DNA of 64,000 nucleotides from Cupriavidus necator (lineage in GTDB: Bacteria > Pseudomonadota > Gammaproteobacteria > Burkholderiales > Burkholderiaceae), in assembly GCA_022041995.1 (NCBI GenBank), contig CP074390.1:806001-870000 (forward strand), in the 5' to 3' direction. The translations under genes were made by a program, and so were the position numbers. The notes beneath the pieces were generated by a model. That model had not been told where the DNA came from. It was given only the letters and a program-made list of their open reading frames with translations, and searched no databases. Shown here in pieces: positions 27,008 to 36,001 of the stretch; position 1 is the first letter of the stretch, and each line of letters starts with the position of its first letter.

Positions 27008-27281
27008 CCGCTTTCCGACAGAAGCTTCGCTGCTTTCGCATAAGCACGTTAGTAGGCGCCGGTACCCGCTTCATGTGACACGAGCGTGCTCCAGAAGAAT
27101 GCCACTGCGCCAGGAAATGCAGCGGATGGACCAGGAAGCCCAGGAAATCAATATCCGGAAAGGCGCCGGCGGCAGCGCCAAGCAGCAGGCGCTCGCGCGT
27201 GCTGAGTCGCCGGCCGGGGACCTCGGCCATGGGGATGGCAAGCGCGTGCGCTCCCATCAAGGCATGGGTGATCGTGTCCAT
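26985..27281 (-). pseudogene. Truncated inner-membrane metal-dependent hydrolase (YdjM/DUF457-like) gene
   Basis: ATG 27281 opens with MDTITHALMGA and continues to LLLGAAAGAFPDIDFLGF then VHPLHFLAQWH, the N-terminal histidine/aspartate motifs of the YdjM-like membrane-associated hydrolases. The family's following H-R-G-x-T-H-S motif and the several membrane helices are absent. After about 65 residues the frame reads unrelated sequence and stops at 26985, overlapping the end of the lipoprotein gene on the other strand. It is therefore a 3'-deleted remnant 32 bp downstream of the tetR gene. Confidence 0.65.
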
Positions 27282-27313
27282 CCGGACCGGGCTCCCCTGT
27301 CGCCAGGGCGGCG

Positions 27314-27880
27314 CTAGGCCAGGCGCTCGGCGCAGCGCAGTTGCCGTTCGAGCCAGGCTTGCGTGCGCCCGGCATCCGGCGAACGGTCGCGCAGCCAGTA
27401 GCCGAAGGTGGAGAGGAAGATGCTGGTCAGCACGGCCTCCCCCACTTCGCGGCGCCAGCCGGATTCGGGCAGGCGGGCCGATTCCCGCAGCCACTGCACG
27501 GTGCTGCTGATATGCAGCAGGCCCTGCACCTGCAGATGCACGTGCTCTGGCTGCAGCTTGTAGCGCAGCATCTGGGCGGTGAGTTGCCGATGCGGGGCCA
27601 GCGCCTCGAGCCAGGCGAGGATGGCCTGCTCCAGGCGCTCGCGGTGGGACAGGGCGGCCCAGCCTTCACGCGTGGCAGCGTGCAGAAGTGCGAGGTCGGC
27701 CCGTTCGAACCAGGCCTCGGCCAGGTCGTCCTTGTGCCGGTAATGCCGATGGATCTCGTCCAGGCCTATGCCCATGTCGTCGGCGACGTCATGCAGGTGC
27801 AGGGCGTCCCAGCCGCTGCGCTCGCCCAGCATCAGGGCAACCTCCAGGATCCGGCCAGCCAGGGCTGCATCGTCGCTCAT
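27314..27880 (-). CDS. TetR-family transcriptional regulator
   Basis: About 188 residues from ATG 27880 (an in-frame start at 27928 would add 16). The N-terminal helix-turn-helix region reads AGRILEVALMLGERSGWDALHLHDVADDMGIG with recognition-helix IHRHYRHKDDLAEAWF. The C-terminal ligand-binding domain is helical, with Arg/Leu-rich segments. It is transcribed away from the ACP/AMP-ligase/PlsC fusion gene with a shared 283-bp spacer and is therefore its most likely regulator; acyl-CoA or a fatty acid would be a natural ligand, but that is inference. Confidence 0.85.
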   Translation of the reverse strand: MSDDAALAGRILEVALMLGERSGWDALHLHDVADDMGIGLDEIHRHYRHKDDLAEAWFERADLALLHAATREGWAALSHRERLEQAILAWLEALAPHRQLTAQMLRYKLQPEHVHLQVQGLLHISSTVQWLRESARLPESGWRREVGEAVLTSIFLSTFGYWLRDRSPDAGRTQAWLERQLRCAERLA

Positions 27881-28163
27881 CGCTTTGCCATCCTCGGTAA
27901 TGCGCGTCCGCGCTCTACCTTCCAGCATAGCGAGGCAGCCAGCACGCGAGCGCGGATTTCTGTGCCATGTGCGCGATGCTGCCGCTCAGGATCGGGGTGC
28001 AGCCGGGGGCTTGCCGGCCTGTGCCCGGCCCGGCACCTGCCTCGACAATTTCCGCACGCGGGCTATCTTTAGGGTGTCAGTCCAGGCGCCATCCGGAACG
28101 GCCGCCGCGCCAGCCAGAATCCGGCGGCGGCCGCGGCATCGCGTGGACAGAGGCCGTACGCGC

Positions 28164-31010
28164 ATGAAAGCGGATTCTCCCCCGAAGCAGAACTACGAGG
28201 ATGCCCTGCTCGGCATCGTGCGGGAGATGTCTTCGGCCATGCGCCCGCCGGCCGAGTCCGAAGTGACGGTCGCGCTGGACAGCACGCTCGAAGGCGAACT
28301 GGGCTTCGACAGCCTGACGCGCGCCGAGCTGCTGACCCGCCTTGAACACCGCTTCGGCGTCAGCCTGCCAGAGCAGGTGCTGGCCCAGGCCGACACCCCG
28401 CGCGCCCTGCTGCGTGCCTTGCTTGCCGCCCAGGACCTGCCGCCCGGCGCCAGCGGCGCGCACCTGCGTCAGGCCCGCCCTGCGCCGGCGGCACACGCGC
28501 CCGACGGCGCAGACACCTTGCCGGACGTGCTGCGCTGGCACTTGCGCAGACACCCGGAGCGCACCCACATCGTCCTGCAGGACGGCGACGGCGCAGACAC
28601 GCAGATCAGCTTTGCGCAGCTGCACCGCGGCGCTGCGGCCATTGCCGCCGGGCTGGTCGCCCGCGGCGTGCGGACGGGCACGGCAGTGGCCATCATGCTG
28701 CCCACCAGCCCCGAGTACTTCTACAGCTTCTGCGGCATCCTGCTGGCGGGCGGGATTCCCGTGCCGCTCTACCCGCCGGCGCGGCTGGCGCAGATCGGCG
28801 ACCACCTGCAGCGCCACGCCGGCATCCTGGCCAATGCCCAGGCGCCGATCCTGATCACGGTGGCCCAGGCGCGGCCGCTGGCGGCCCTGCTCAAGGCCAG
28901 CACGGGAACACTGCAAAGCGCGCTCACGCCCCAGGAACTGGAGGACGGCGGCGGCGCCCTGGCCCCTCCGATACTGCGCACGCACGACATCGCCCTGCTG
29001 CAATACACCTCGGGCAGCACCGGCTCGCCCAAGGGGGTCGTGCTCAGCCATGCCAACCTGCTGGCCAACCTGCGCGCCATGGGCAAGACCCTGGCCGTCG
29101 GCTCGCAGGACGTCTTTGTCAGCTGGCTGCCGCTTTATCACGACATGGGCCTGATCGGCGCCTGGCTGGGCAGCCTGTACTACGCCTACCCGCTGGTGGT
29201 GATGTCGCCGCTTGCCTTCCTGGCGCGGCCCGAGCGCTGGCTGTGGGCCATCCATAAGTACCGCGGCACGCTCTCGGGCGGGCCCAACTTTGCCTACGAG
29301 CTGTGCCTGCGCAAGCTGGCCAATGCCGACCTGGCCGGGCTGGACCTGTCCAGCTGGCGTTTCGTCTTCAATGGCGCGGAGCCGGTGAGCCTGCAGACCA
29401 TGCGCGCCTTCATGGAGCGCTTTGCCCGCTACGGCCTGCACCCGCAGGCCGCCGCGCCGGTGTATGGCCTGGCGGAGGCTTCGCTGGGCCTGACCTTTCC
29501 GCCGCTGGGCCGCGGGCTGGCGGCCGACCGCATCGACCGCGCCGAATTCACGCGCACTGCCGTGGCCGTGCCCGCCGGCGAACACGAGCCTACTGGCGGG
29601 CGCGAGACCCTGGAATTCCCGTCCTGCGGCCGGCCGCTGTCCGGCCACGAAGTCCGCATCGTCGACGCCACCGGATGCGAACTGGGCGAGCGGCATGAGG
29701 GCCTGCTGCAGTTCCGCGGCCCTTCGGCCACCAGCGGCTATTTCCGCAATCCCGTGCAGACCCGCCAGCTGTTCGACCGCGGCTGGCTGAACACCGGCGA
29801 CTATGCCTACATCGCCGCCGATGAGGTCTATATCACCGGACGCGCCAAGGAAACCATCGTGCGCGGCGGCCGCAATATCTATCCCTATGAACTGGAGCAG
29901 GCGGTCGGCGCCATCCCCGGCATACGCAAGGGCTGCGTGGCCGTGTTCGGCAGTCCCGATCCGGATAGCGGCACTGAACGCATCGTGGTGATGGCGGAAA
30001 CCGCCGAGAAGAATGTGCAGGCGCGCCGCGCGCTGCACCGGCAGGCACTGAAGACCGCCCTCGACGTGCTGGGCATGCCGCCCGACCATATCGCGCTGGT
30101 GCCGCCGCACAGCATCCTGAAGACGTCGAGCGGCAAGATCCGGCGCGCCGCCTGCCGCGAGCGCTTCGAGCGCGGACGCCCGGGCCGTGGCGTGGAAGCG
30201 CCCTGGCTGCAGATCGCGCGCTTTGGCTGGCGGGCGCTGCGGCCGGAGTTGCGGCGCGGCCGGCAGACCGCCGCGGGACTGTCCTACGCCCTCTATGCCT
30301 GGCTCCTGTTCGCAACGCTGGCGCCGGCGACCTGGCTGGCATCGGTTGCGCTGCACCGGCCGGCACTGGGCTGGGCGCTCAGCCACCACGCCGCCCGGCT
30401 GTTTCTCAGGCTGGGCGCGGTGCCCTGGTTCGTACAAGGGCTTGAGCACCTGCCGCGCGACCGGCCCTGCATCCTGGTCTCGAACCACGCCAGCTACCTG
30501 GACGGCATTGTGCTGGTGGCGGCGCTGCCCACGCCGGTATGCATGGTCGCCAAGCGCGAACTGCAGGGCCAGCGCATTCCCGGCACCTACCTGGCCAGCA
30601 TCGGCGCCGATTTCATCGACCGCTTCGACAGCGTGCGCGAGCACGAGGACGTGGAGCGCGTGGTGGCGGCGGTGCGCGCCGGGCATTCGGCGCTGTTCTT
30701 CCCCGAAGGCACTTTCGGGCGCGCGCCGGGGCTGCAGGCCTTCCGCTCGGGCGCTTTCCTGGCGGCCGCGCGGGCCGGTGCGCCGGTGGTGCCCGTCGCC
30801 ATCCGCGGCACCCGCTCGGTGCTGCGCGACGGCCAGTGGCTGCCGCGCCGGGGGCCGATCGGCGTGGTCATCGGCAGCCCGCTCTGGCCGGACGGCGCAG
30901 ACTGGCCGGCCGCCATGCGCCTGCGCAACACCGCCCGCGCCGAAATCCTGCATTACTGCGGCGAGCCGGACGCCCGGCGCATGACGCACCGGGATGCAAG
31001 GCGGGCCTAG
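28164..31010 (+). CDS. Trifunctional ACP / acyl-AMP ligase / PlsC-type acyltransferase fusion
   Basis: 948 residues from ATG 28164. Residues 1-90 form an acyl carrier protein with the phosphopantetheine Ser in LGFDSLTRAEL (Ser50). Residues about 120-680 form an AMP-dependent acyl ligase with YTSGSTGSPKGVVLSH (about 281), YGLAEASLGLTFPP, the TGDYAYI motif and ILKTSSGKIRR near its end. A membrane-adjacent segment leads to a PlsC/LPLAT domain with SNHASYLDG (HX4D, about 774) and FFPEGTFGR (about 846). A plausible cycle is: activate a fatty acid as acyl-AMP, load the fused ACP, and transfer to a lysophospholipid or glycerol phosphate acceptor at the membrane. E. coli Aas has the acyltransferase before the ligase and no ACP. 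TetR-divergent; substrate unknown. Confidence 0.9.
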   Translation: MKADSPPKQNYEDALLGIVREMSSAMRPPAESEVTVALDSTLEGELGFDSLTRAELLTRLEHRFGVSLPEQVLAQADTPRALLRALLAAQDLPPGASGAHLRQARPAPAAHAPDGADTLPDVLRWHLRRHPERTHIVLQDGDGADTQISFAQLHRGAAAIAAGLVARGVRTGTAVAIMLPTSPEYFYSFCGILLAGGIPVPLYPPARLAQIGDHLQRHAGILANAQAPILITVAQARPLAALLKASTGTLQSALTPQELEDGGGALAPPILRTHDIALLQYTSGSTGSPKGVVLSHANLLANLRAMGKTLAVGSQDVFVSWLPLYHDMGLIGAWLGSLYYAYPLVVMSPLAFLARPERWLWAIHKYRGTLSGGPNFAYELCLRKLANADLAGLDLSSWRFVFNGAEPVSLQTMRAFMERFARYGLHPQAAAPVYGLAEASLGLTFPPLGRGLAADRIDRAEFTRTAVAVPAGEHEPTGGRETLEFPSCGRPLSGHEVRIVDATGCELGERHEGLLQFRGPSATSGYFRNPVQTRQLFDRGWLNTGDYAYIAADEVYITGRAKETIVRGGRNIYPYELEQAVGAIPGIRKGCVAVFGSPDPDSGTERIVVMAETAEKNVQARRALHRQALKTALDVLGMPPDHIALVPPHSILKTSSGKIRRAACRERFERGRPGRGVEAPWLQIARFGWRALRPELRRGRQTAAGLSYALYAWLLFATLAPATWLASVALHRPALGWALSHHAARLFLRLGAVPWFVQGLEHLPRDRPCILVSNHASYLDGIVLVAALPTPVCMVAKRELQGQRIPGTYLASIGADFIDRFDSVREHEDVERVVAAVRAGHSALFFPEGTFGRAPGLQAFRSGAFLAAARAGAPVVPVAIRGTRSVLRDGQWLPRRGPIGVVIGSPLWPDGADWPAAMRLRNTARAEILHYCGEPDARRMTHRDARRA

Positions 31011-31068
31011 ACTGCGCGCCGCGAGGAACTTGCCATGACATCTGCCGGCGCAGCAGGACTCTAGCGGC

Positions 31069-31230
31069 GTGGATACCTTTGCCACCGCCCCGATGTGGGC
31101 CGGCTTCCTGGTCCTGGTGCTGGGAACGCTGGTGGTGGACGTGTTCGTCCTTGGCCGCCGGCACGCGCACCGCGTTTCGACGCGCGAGGCGCTGGGCTGG
31201 ACCTGGCCTGGTCGACAGTCGCGCGAGCGC
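31069..31230 (+). pseudogene. terC/alx remnant
   Basis: From GTG 31069 about 45 codons match the N-terminus of TerC-family membrane proteins: APMWAGFLVLVLGTLVVDVF then RRHAHRVSTREALGW. The expected next residues appear in another frame (DLAWSTVARA), and the remaining roughly 270 residues with the metal-binding helices are absent. The universal stress protein gene begins right after. This is a deletion relic. Confidence 0.7.
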
Positions 31231-31265
31231 CGGGCGGGGAACCGGCGCACATAAGGAGCGATTCC

Positions 31266-31691
31266 ATGAACAAGATCCTGCTTGCGACCGACGGGTCGGC
31301 CTATAGCGACGCGGCCGCCCGCTACCTGGTGCAGAATCCCCTGCTCAGCCGCGATTTCGTGGTGCAACTGGTGCATTGCGAGCCGGATGTGGCTGGCGAC
31401 ATCAAGACCTTCGTCGACCGGTCCACCCTTGATGCCTGGCATCGCGAACAGAATGAAAAGGCGATGCAGTCCGTGGCCAGCATCCTGGGCGAGGCCGGTA
31501 TCGCTTTCGAGTGCCATGGCTTCGTCGGCTTCGCGCCGGCCCGCATCGTCGAGTACGCGGGCAGCATCGGCGCCGGCCTGATCGTGATGGGTTCGCACGG
31601 CCGCGGCGGCTTCCTGGAGGCCATCATCGGCTCGGTGGCCAGGCGAGTCCTTGCCCACGCGCACTGCCCGGTGCTGCTGGTCAGGAGCTGA
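31266..31691 (+). CDS. Universal stress protein (UspA family)
   Basis: 141 residues; ATG 31266 is preceded by AAGGAGCG. The single Usp domain starts MNKILLATDGSAYSDAAARY and carries the nucleotide-binding pattern G-2X-G-9X-G-S in GSHGRGGFLEAIIGSVARR, so it is the ATP-binding type. It ends HAHCPVLLVRS as usual. Such proteins respond to starvation, redox or envelope stress. It follows the terC relic and is convergent with the TonB receptor gene at 31709. Confidence 0.93.
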   Translation: MNKILLATDGSAYSDAAARYLVQNPLLSRDFVVQLVHCEPDVAGDIKTFVDRSTLDAWHREQNEKAMQSVASILGEAGIAFECHGFVGFAPARIVEYAGSIGAGLIVMGSHGRGGFLEAIIGSVARRVLAHAHCPVLLVRS

Positions 31692-31708
31692 GCGCTATCC
31701 GGCGCGGC

Positions 31709-33907
31709 TCACAGGGCCGCGCGCAGGCCCAGGAAGAAGCGCCGCCCGGGCGCGGGTTCAAAATACCGCCCGTTGGCCTCATTGACAATCACCGAGCCGA
31801 TATAGCGCCGGTCGGTGAGGTTGTCGATGCGGCCGAAGACGTAGAGCCGGGTCGGGCCGATGCGGAACTCATAGCCGGCGCGCAGGTTGAACACCGCATA
31901 GCCTGGCGCGGCCTGCGTGTTGAGGTCGTCGGCGTAGACGCGGCTGTCCACGCGCATCTCGGCCCCCAGCGTCAGCGGCGCTGCCGGCCGCCATGACAAG
32001 TCGGCGCCCACGCTGTGGCGCGCGGTGCCGGGCAGGCGGTTGCCGGCCGCCACGGTCTGGCCCTGCGCGTTGACGAAGCTGTCGCCAAAGTATGCATCGA
32101 GCCAGGTATAGGCCAGTCCTGCCTCGATACGGCTGCCGCCGCCCTTGCCCGGTGTGCCCACCTCGCCGAGGAAGCCGCCGCGCCAGCCCAGTTCGAAGCC
32201 GCGCCGGTGCACGCCGCTGACATTCTGGTAGACGGTGCGCCCGGCATTGTTCGATTGGGGCACCACTTCGTCGTGGCTGTCGGCATCGAACAGCGCCGCC
32301 TCAAGCCGCTGTCCCGCCGCCTGCCACTTGATGCCGACCTCGCCCTGGCGGCTGGTGGCGGCCTGCAGCCCCAGGTTGCTGCCGACGCCGCCGGGGCCGT
32401 AGGCAACTTCGGTCAGCGTCGGCGTCTCGAAGCCACGGCCGAGGTTGGCGTAGACGTTGAGGGAATCGAGCGCGTGCCACACCACACCAAGCACCGGGCT
32501 GACGTTGCTGTAGGTCGCGCTGCCACTGTCATCGGGGCTGGCCGCGTTGATGAAATGGTCGTCAATGCCAAGCCGCACCCGGCTGGCGCGCACGCCGCCC
32601 ACCAGTTGCCACGCCGGGTGGAAGGTCCAGTCGAACTGCGCAAAGGCGCCAAGGTCGGTCGCGGTATTGGTCTCGTCGCGGCGCAGCGCGCCCTGCGTGC
32701 CGTTCTGGTTGACGTAGCCGTTGCGGCCGTCGCGCATGCCGTTGGCTTCCAGCCCGGCGCTCCACAGCAGCGGCAGGCCGGCGGCAGTGGTGGTGCGCCG
32801 GCTCCATGACAGCGCGGCGCCGCCGTAGGTGCGGTCCAGGTCGACGATGCCACCGGCCGAATTGGGCGCGGCACCGCTGAAGCCCAGCTGCTGGTACAGG
32901 TTGCGCGTGCCGCCGTACAGGCGTGCCGACAAGCTGTCGATCCCGGTCAGCTGGTGGTCCACCACTACGCCGGCCTGGGTCTGCTCGACATTCTTGCCAG
33001 TATCGAACTGGGTCGCGGCGGACACCGCCTGGCGCGGGTTGGCATCGGCCTGCGCGCGCGTGAGCCCCAGCGGGTCCTGCGCCAGCGGCTGGTTGAAATA
33101 GTTGAACTGGCCGGTCACGCGCGTGCCGCTGGCCGGCTGCGCCACTACCCTGGCATTGAGCTGGTAGCGCCGCGCCGCGCTGTGGTCGCGGTAGCCGTCG
33201 GTCTGGTAGGTCCAGGCATCGAGCGAGCCGCCGAGCCGGTCGTTGCCGCCGGCCAGCGCGATGCCCGCCTGCCACTGGCCATCCGAGCCGAAGCCCGTCG
33301 ACGCGCGCCCGCTAAAGCCATCCCTGGGCGGATCAGGCGTGAACACCTGCACCACGCCGCCCGACGCATTGCCATACATCTGCGCAAACGGCCCGCGCAG
33401 CACCTCGACGCGGCTCGCGTTGGCAAGGTCGGCAGTGGCAGCCTGGCCCTGCCCGTCCGGCATGGTGGCCGGAATGCCGTCGACATACAAGCGCACGCCG
33501 CGCACGCCGAAGGTAGAGCGCGTGCCAAAGCCACGCACCGCCAGTTGCAGGTCCTGCGAGTAGTTCTGCCGGTCGCGCACCGCCACGCCCGGCACGCCGG
33601 CCAGCACCTCGGACAGGTTCACCAGCGGCGTGGCGCTGCGCAGCGGATCGACCGGCACGCTGTCCACTGCCGCCGGCGCATCAAAGCGGCGCTGCTCGCT
33701 GCGGGTGGCGCTGACCACCACGTCGGGCAGCGTTTCGGCGGTGGCCGCGGCCACTGCCGTGCCGGGCGGGTCGGCGGCACGCGTGCCGGCGCTGGCCAGG
33801 ACCAGCGCGGTGAACGCCAGTGCGGAGGAGCTCGCCAACGGGATGCGGGGGATACCGGAACGGCGCTGCCGCCGGACCGCCAAAATCTGCCTGCCGCCTG
33901 GTTTCAT
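31709..33907 (-). CDS. TonB-dependent outer-membrane receptor (FecA/YncD-like)
   Basis: 732 residues. A signal peptide with a long basic n-region (ending about SAGTRA) precedes a TonB box (LPDVVVSATRSEQ), a plug with VNLSEVLAGVPGVAVRDRQN, LAVRGFGTR, VRLYVDGIPATMPDGQGQ and RVEVLRGPFAQMYGNASGGVV, and a 22-strand-type barrel ending RRFFLGLRAAL. It probably imports a ferric complex or another chelate. It has no adjacent FecIR-type regulator and no N-terminal signalling extension, so transcriptional self-signalling is unlikely. No Fur site was recognised upstream. Confidence 0.93.
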   Translation of the reverse strand: MKPGGRQILAVRRQRRSGIPRIPLASSSALAFTALVLASAGTRAADPPGTAVAAATAETLPDVVVSATRSEQRRFDAPAAVDSVPVDPLRSATPLVNLSEVLAGVPGVAVRDRQNYSQDLQLAVRGFGTRSTFGVRGVRLYVDGIPATMPDGQGQAATADLANASRVEVLRGPFAQMYGNASGGVVQVFTPDPPRDGFSGRASTGFGSDGQWQAGIALAGGNDRLGGSLDAWTYQTDGYRDHSAARRYQLNARVVAQPASGTRVTGQFNYFNQPLAQDPLGLTRAQADANPRQAVSAATQFDTGKNVEQTQAGVVVDHQLTGIDSLSARLYGGTRNLYQQLGFSGAAPNSAGGIVDLDRTYGGAALSWSRRTTTAAGLPLLWSAGLEANGMRDGRNGYVNQNGTQGALRRDETNTATDLGAFAQFDWTFHPAWQLVGGVRASRVRLGIDDHFINAASPDDSGSATYSNVSPVLGVVWHALDSLNVYANLGRGFETPTLTEVAYGPGGVGSNLGLQAATSRQGEVGIKWQAAGQRLEAALFDADSHDEVVPQSNNAGRTVYQNVSGVHRRGFELGWRGGFLGEVGTPGKGGGSRIEAGLAYTWLDAYFGDSFVNAQGQTVAAGNRLPGTARHSVGADLSWRPAAPLTLGAEMRVDSRVYADDLNTQAAPGYAVFNLRAGYEFRIGPTRLYVFGRIDNLTDRRYIGSVIVNEANGRYFEPAPGRRFFLGLRAAL

Positions 33908-34218
33908 GGATCGGAAGCGGGTTGCGGGTCCTGGCGCAGAGTGTGGGGCGCCGGGGACAGGTGAATGTGTCGCAACTTTATCGTTTCCACAGCACTATTG
34001 CCATGCGCATGGCTGCGGGGAAAACCCGCGGAAGAGACGATGCCGGCACCGAATTCCAGATGTTCAGAAAAATTCAACAACTGATTGCATGGATGCTCAC
34101 GCAGCCAACCCAACGGCTCCGTACACTGCTTTCACCACCCGCCGCAACCGCACCACTTCATCACGCGATGCAGCATAAGGGTATTCAGATTTTCGCAACT
34201 ACCAAGGGATCCGCCATC
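33908..34218. other. Divergent intergenic region
   Basis: About 310 bp between the TonB receptor (minus) and the flavoprotein gene (plus). An open frame runs through its right half into the flavoprotein, but no homology or ribosome-binding site supports an upstream start. It must hold both promoters; a moderately AT-rich part lies at about 34050-34210. Confidence 0.4.
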
Positions 34219-34839
34219 ATGACCACCGCACAAACCCGCGTCGCCATCGTCTACCACAGCGGCTACGGCCACACCGCCAGGCAGGCCCAGGCCGTTGCGC
34301 GCGGCGCCGGTAATGTCGCAGGCGCTGAAAGCCTGCTGATCCCGGTCGAGGACATCGACCAGCACTGGGACACGCTGGAGCAGGTGGACGCCATCATCTT
34401 CGGCGCGCCGACCTACATGGGCAGCGCCTCGGCACAGTTCAAGGGCTTTATGGACGCCACCTCGCGCAATGTCTTTGCCAAGGGCGGCAAATGGGCCAAC
34501 AAGGTCGCAGCCGGCTTCACCAACGCGGCCTCGCGCTCGGGCGACAAGCTGGCCACGCTGCAGCAGATCGCGATCTTCGCGGCGCAGCATGGCATGCACT
34601 GGGTCAACCTGGGCCTGCCCCCGGGCCATAACAACTCCAAGTCGACCGAGGACTCGCTGAACCGCCACGGCTTCTTCCTGGGCGCCGCCGCGCAGTCCAA
34701 CGCCGATGAAAGCGCCGACGTGGTGCCGCCGCTGGCCGACCTGCGCACCGCCGAGCACCTGGGTGCCCGCGTGGCCGAAGTGGCACAGCAACTGGTCGCC
34801 GGCCGGCGCGCGCTGGCGGCACTGAAAGAAGCCGCCTGA
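34219..34839 (+). CDS. WrbA-like NAD(P)H-dependent FMN reductase / flavodoxin-fold protein
   Basis: 206 residues from ATG 34219 (AAGGGA upstream). The flavodoxin fold shows an FMN phosphate loop near the N-terminus (VAIVYHSGYGHTARQA) and the isoalloxazine-contacting loop IFGAPTYMGSASAQFKGFMD. The region KWANKVAAGFTNAASRSGDK and the later AAQHGMHWVNLGLPPG are typical of WrbA/NQO-type reductases. It probably reduces quinones or flavins in the cytoplasm. A strong terminator follows directly. Confidence 0.9.
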   Translation: MTTAQTRVAIVYHSGYGHTARQAQAVARGAGNVAGAESLLIPVEDIDQHWDTLEQVDAIIFGAPTYMGSASAQFKGFMDATSRNVFAKGGKWANKVAAGFTNAASRSGDKLATLQQIAIFAAQHGMHWVNLGLPPGHNNSKSTEDSLNRHGFFLGAAAQSNADESADVVPPLADLRTAEHLGARVAEVAQQLVAGRRALAALKEAA

Positions 34840-34858
34840 GCCCCTCACACGCTGACTG

Positions 34859-34888
34859 ATCGGCCCCCTCGGGGGCCGATTTTCTTTA
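34859..34888 (+). terminator. Factor-independent terminator after the flavoprotein gene
   Basis: ATCGGCCCCC/GGGGGCCGAT forms a perfect 10-bp stem around a TC loop (34859-34880), followed by TTTTCTTT. It lies 20 bp past the flavoprotein stop and faces the convergent LysR gene. Confidence 0.9.
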
Positions 34889-34920
34889 TCCGGCAGCACC
34901 GCAGACGCGCGCCCTGACAC

Positions 34921-35880
34921 TCAGTACAAGACTTCCAGCTGGTCGAACAACTCGCTGTCCTTCTGCGCCGCCGAGCGCGCGCGGCGCCGGATTTCCTGCA
35001 GGAGGCAGTCGGTGAAGCACTGCGCCGCGGGGCTGCGCACCGCGTTATGGCGCGTGATGATGCCGAGCCGGCCGGTCTCGAACTGCTCGGCCAGCGCCAA
35101 GGCGTGGACCCAGCCGCGCATCGGCTCGGTCAGCAACAGCGGCCGCGGGCAATAGCTGATCATGCCGGCATTGCGGATCAACTCCAGCAGCAGCGCGGTG
35201 GAGTGCGCGCAATGCAGCCGCGCCGGGTCGATACGCGCGTCATGCTGCCAGAACAGGTTGCGCATAAAGGACTCGTAGCTGGCCGCGGTGTAGTTGACGA
35301 CCCAGTCCTGCTCCAGCAGTCCGTGCAGCGAGCGCGCATCCGCGCACGGGTGCCCGCGCCGCGCGATCACGCACGAGGTGTAGGCGAGCAGCGGCTCGCA
35401 TTCGAATTCCTGCGTGGACATCGCCGCCGTGAACGGGCCCACCGCAAAGTCCAGCGTGCCTTCGCGCAGGCGGGGCAGGGCCACCGCGGTCAGGCCCTCA
35501 AAGATCTCCACCTGCACGCCTGGCATGCGTTCGCGAAAGTGCAGCAGCACGCGCGGCAGGAACGTCAGCATGACCCACGGCGTGACGCTGATGCTCAGCC
35601 GCCCCACCCCTTCGCCCCGCAGCGTGGCCAGCTCCTCACTAGCTCGGGCAAGCTGACCGACCACCAGGCGGGCGTGGCCCAGCATGCGCTGCCCCGCCTC
35701 GGTCAGCGCCACGCCGCTAGCGGTACGCGACAGCAACGGCAGCCGCGCCTCGCTTTCGAGCTCGCGCAGCGCCTTGGTGACCGCCGCCTGCGACAGCCCG
35801 ACCAGCCGCGCGGCGGCGCGGATGCTGCCGGCATCGGCAACGGCGACCAGCGCCTGGATCTGGTGGAGTTTCATCATCAT
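34921..35880 (-). CDS. LysR-family regulator (next to the M20 amidohydrolase)
   Basis: About 319 residues; three consecutive ATG codons at 35880-35874 are the likely start. The N-terminal helix-turn-helix is KLHQIQALVAVADAGSIRAA, then LSQAAVTKALRELES. The effector domain follows (VGRLSISVTPWVMLTFLP, DFAVGPFTAAM). It is divergent from the amidohydrolase-MHS transporter operon and probably activates it in response to a substrate, as AbgR does in the E. coli abg system; the analogy is from layout, not from strong sequence identity. Confidence 0.9.
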   Translation of the reverse strand: MMMKLHQIQALVAVADAGSIRAAARLVGLSQAAVTKALRELESEARLPLLSRTASGVALTEAGQRMLGHARLVVGQLARASEELATLRGEGVGRLSISVTPWVMLTFLPRVLLHFRERMPGVQVEIFEGLTAVALPRLREGTLDFAVGPFTAAMSTQEFECEPLLAYTSCVIARRGHPCADARSLHGLLEQDWVVNYTAASYESFMRNLFWQHDARIDPARLHCAHSTALLLELIRNAGMISYCPRPLLLTEPMRGWVHALALAEQFETGRLGIITRHNAVRSPAAQCFTDCLLQEIRRRARSAAQKDSELFDQLEVLY

Positions 35881-36001
35881 GGCGGTTCGCGGTGGTGACA
35901 ACCAGTGGTTGTCAGGATAACAGCATTGCGGCTATCGGCGCGCAGGCGCCCTGCATATGATCGCCGCACGCCATCCCCCGACAAAGCCCACCGGAGACCC
36001 C

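Noticed and set aside
28077..31664. Very long open frame (about 1195 codons) on the minus strand
   Set aside because: It lies antisense to the ACP/ligase/PlsC gene, terC relic and uspA; its translation is rich in His, Gln, Arg and Ala with no domain motif, as expected for a shadow frame in GC-rich DNA.
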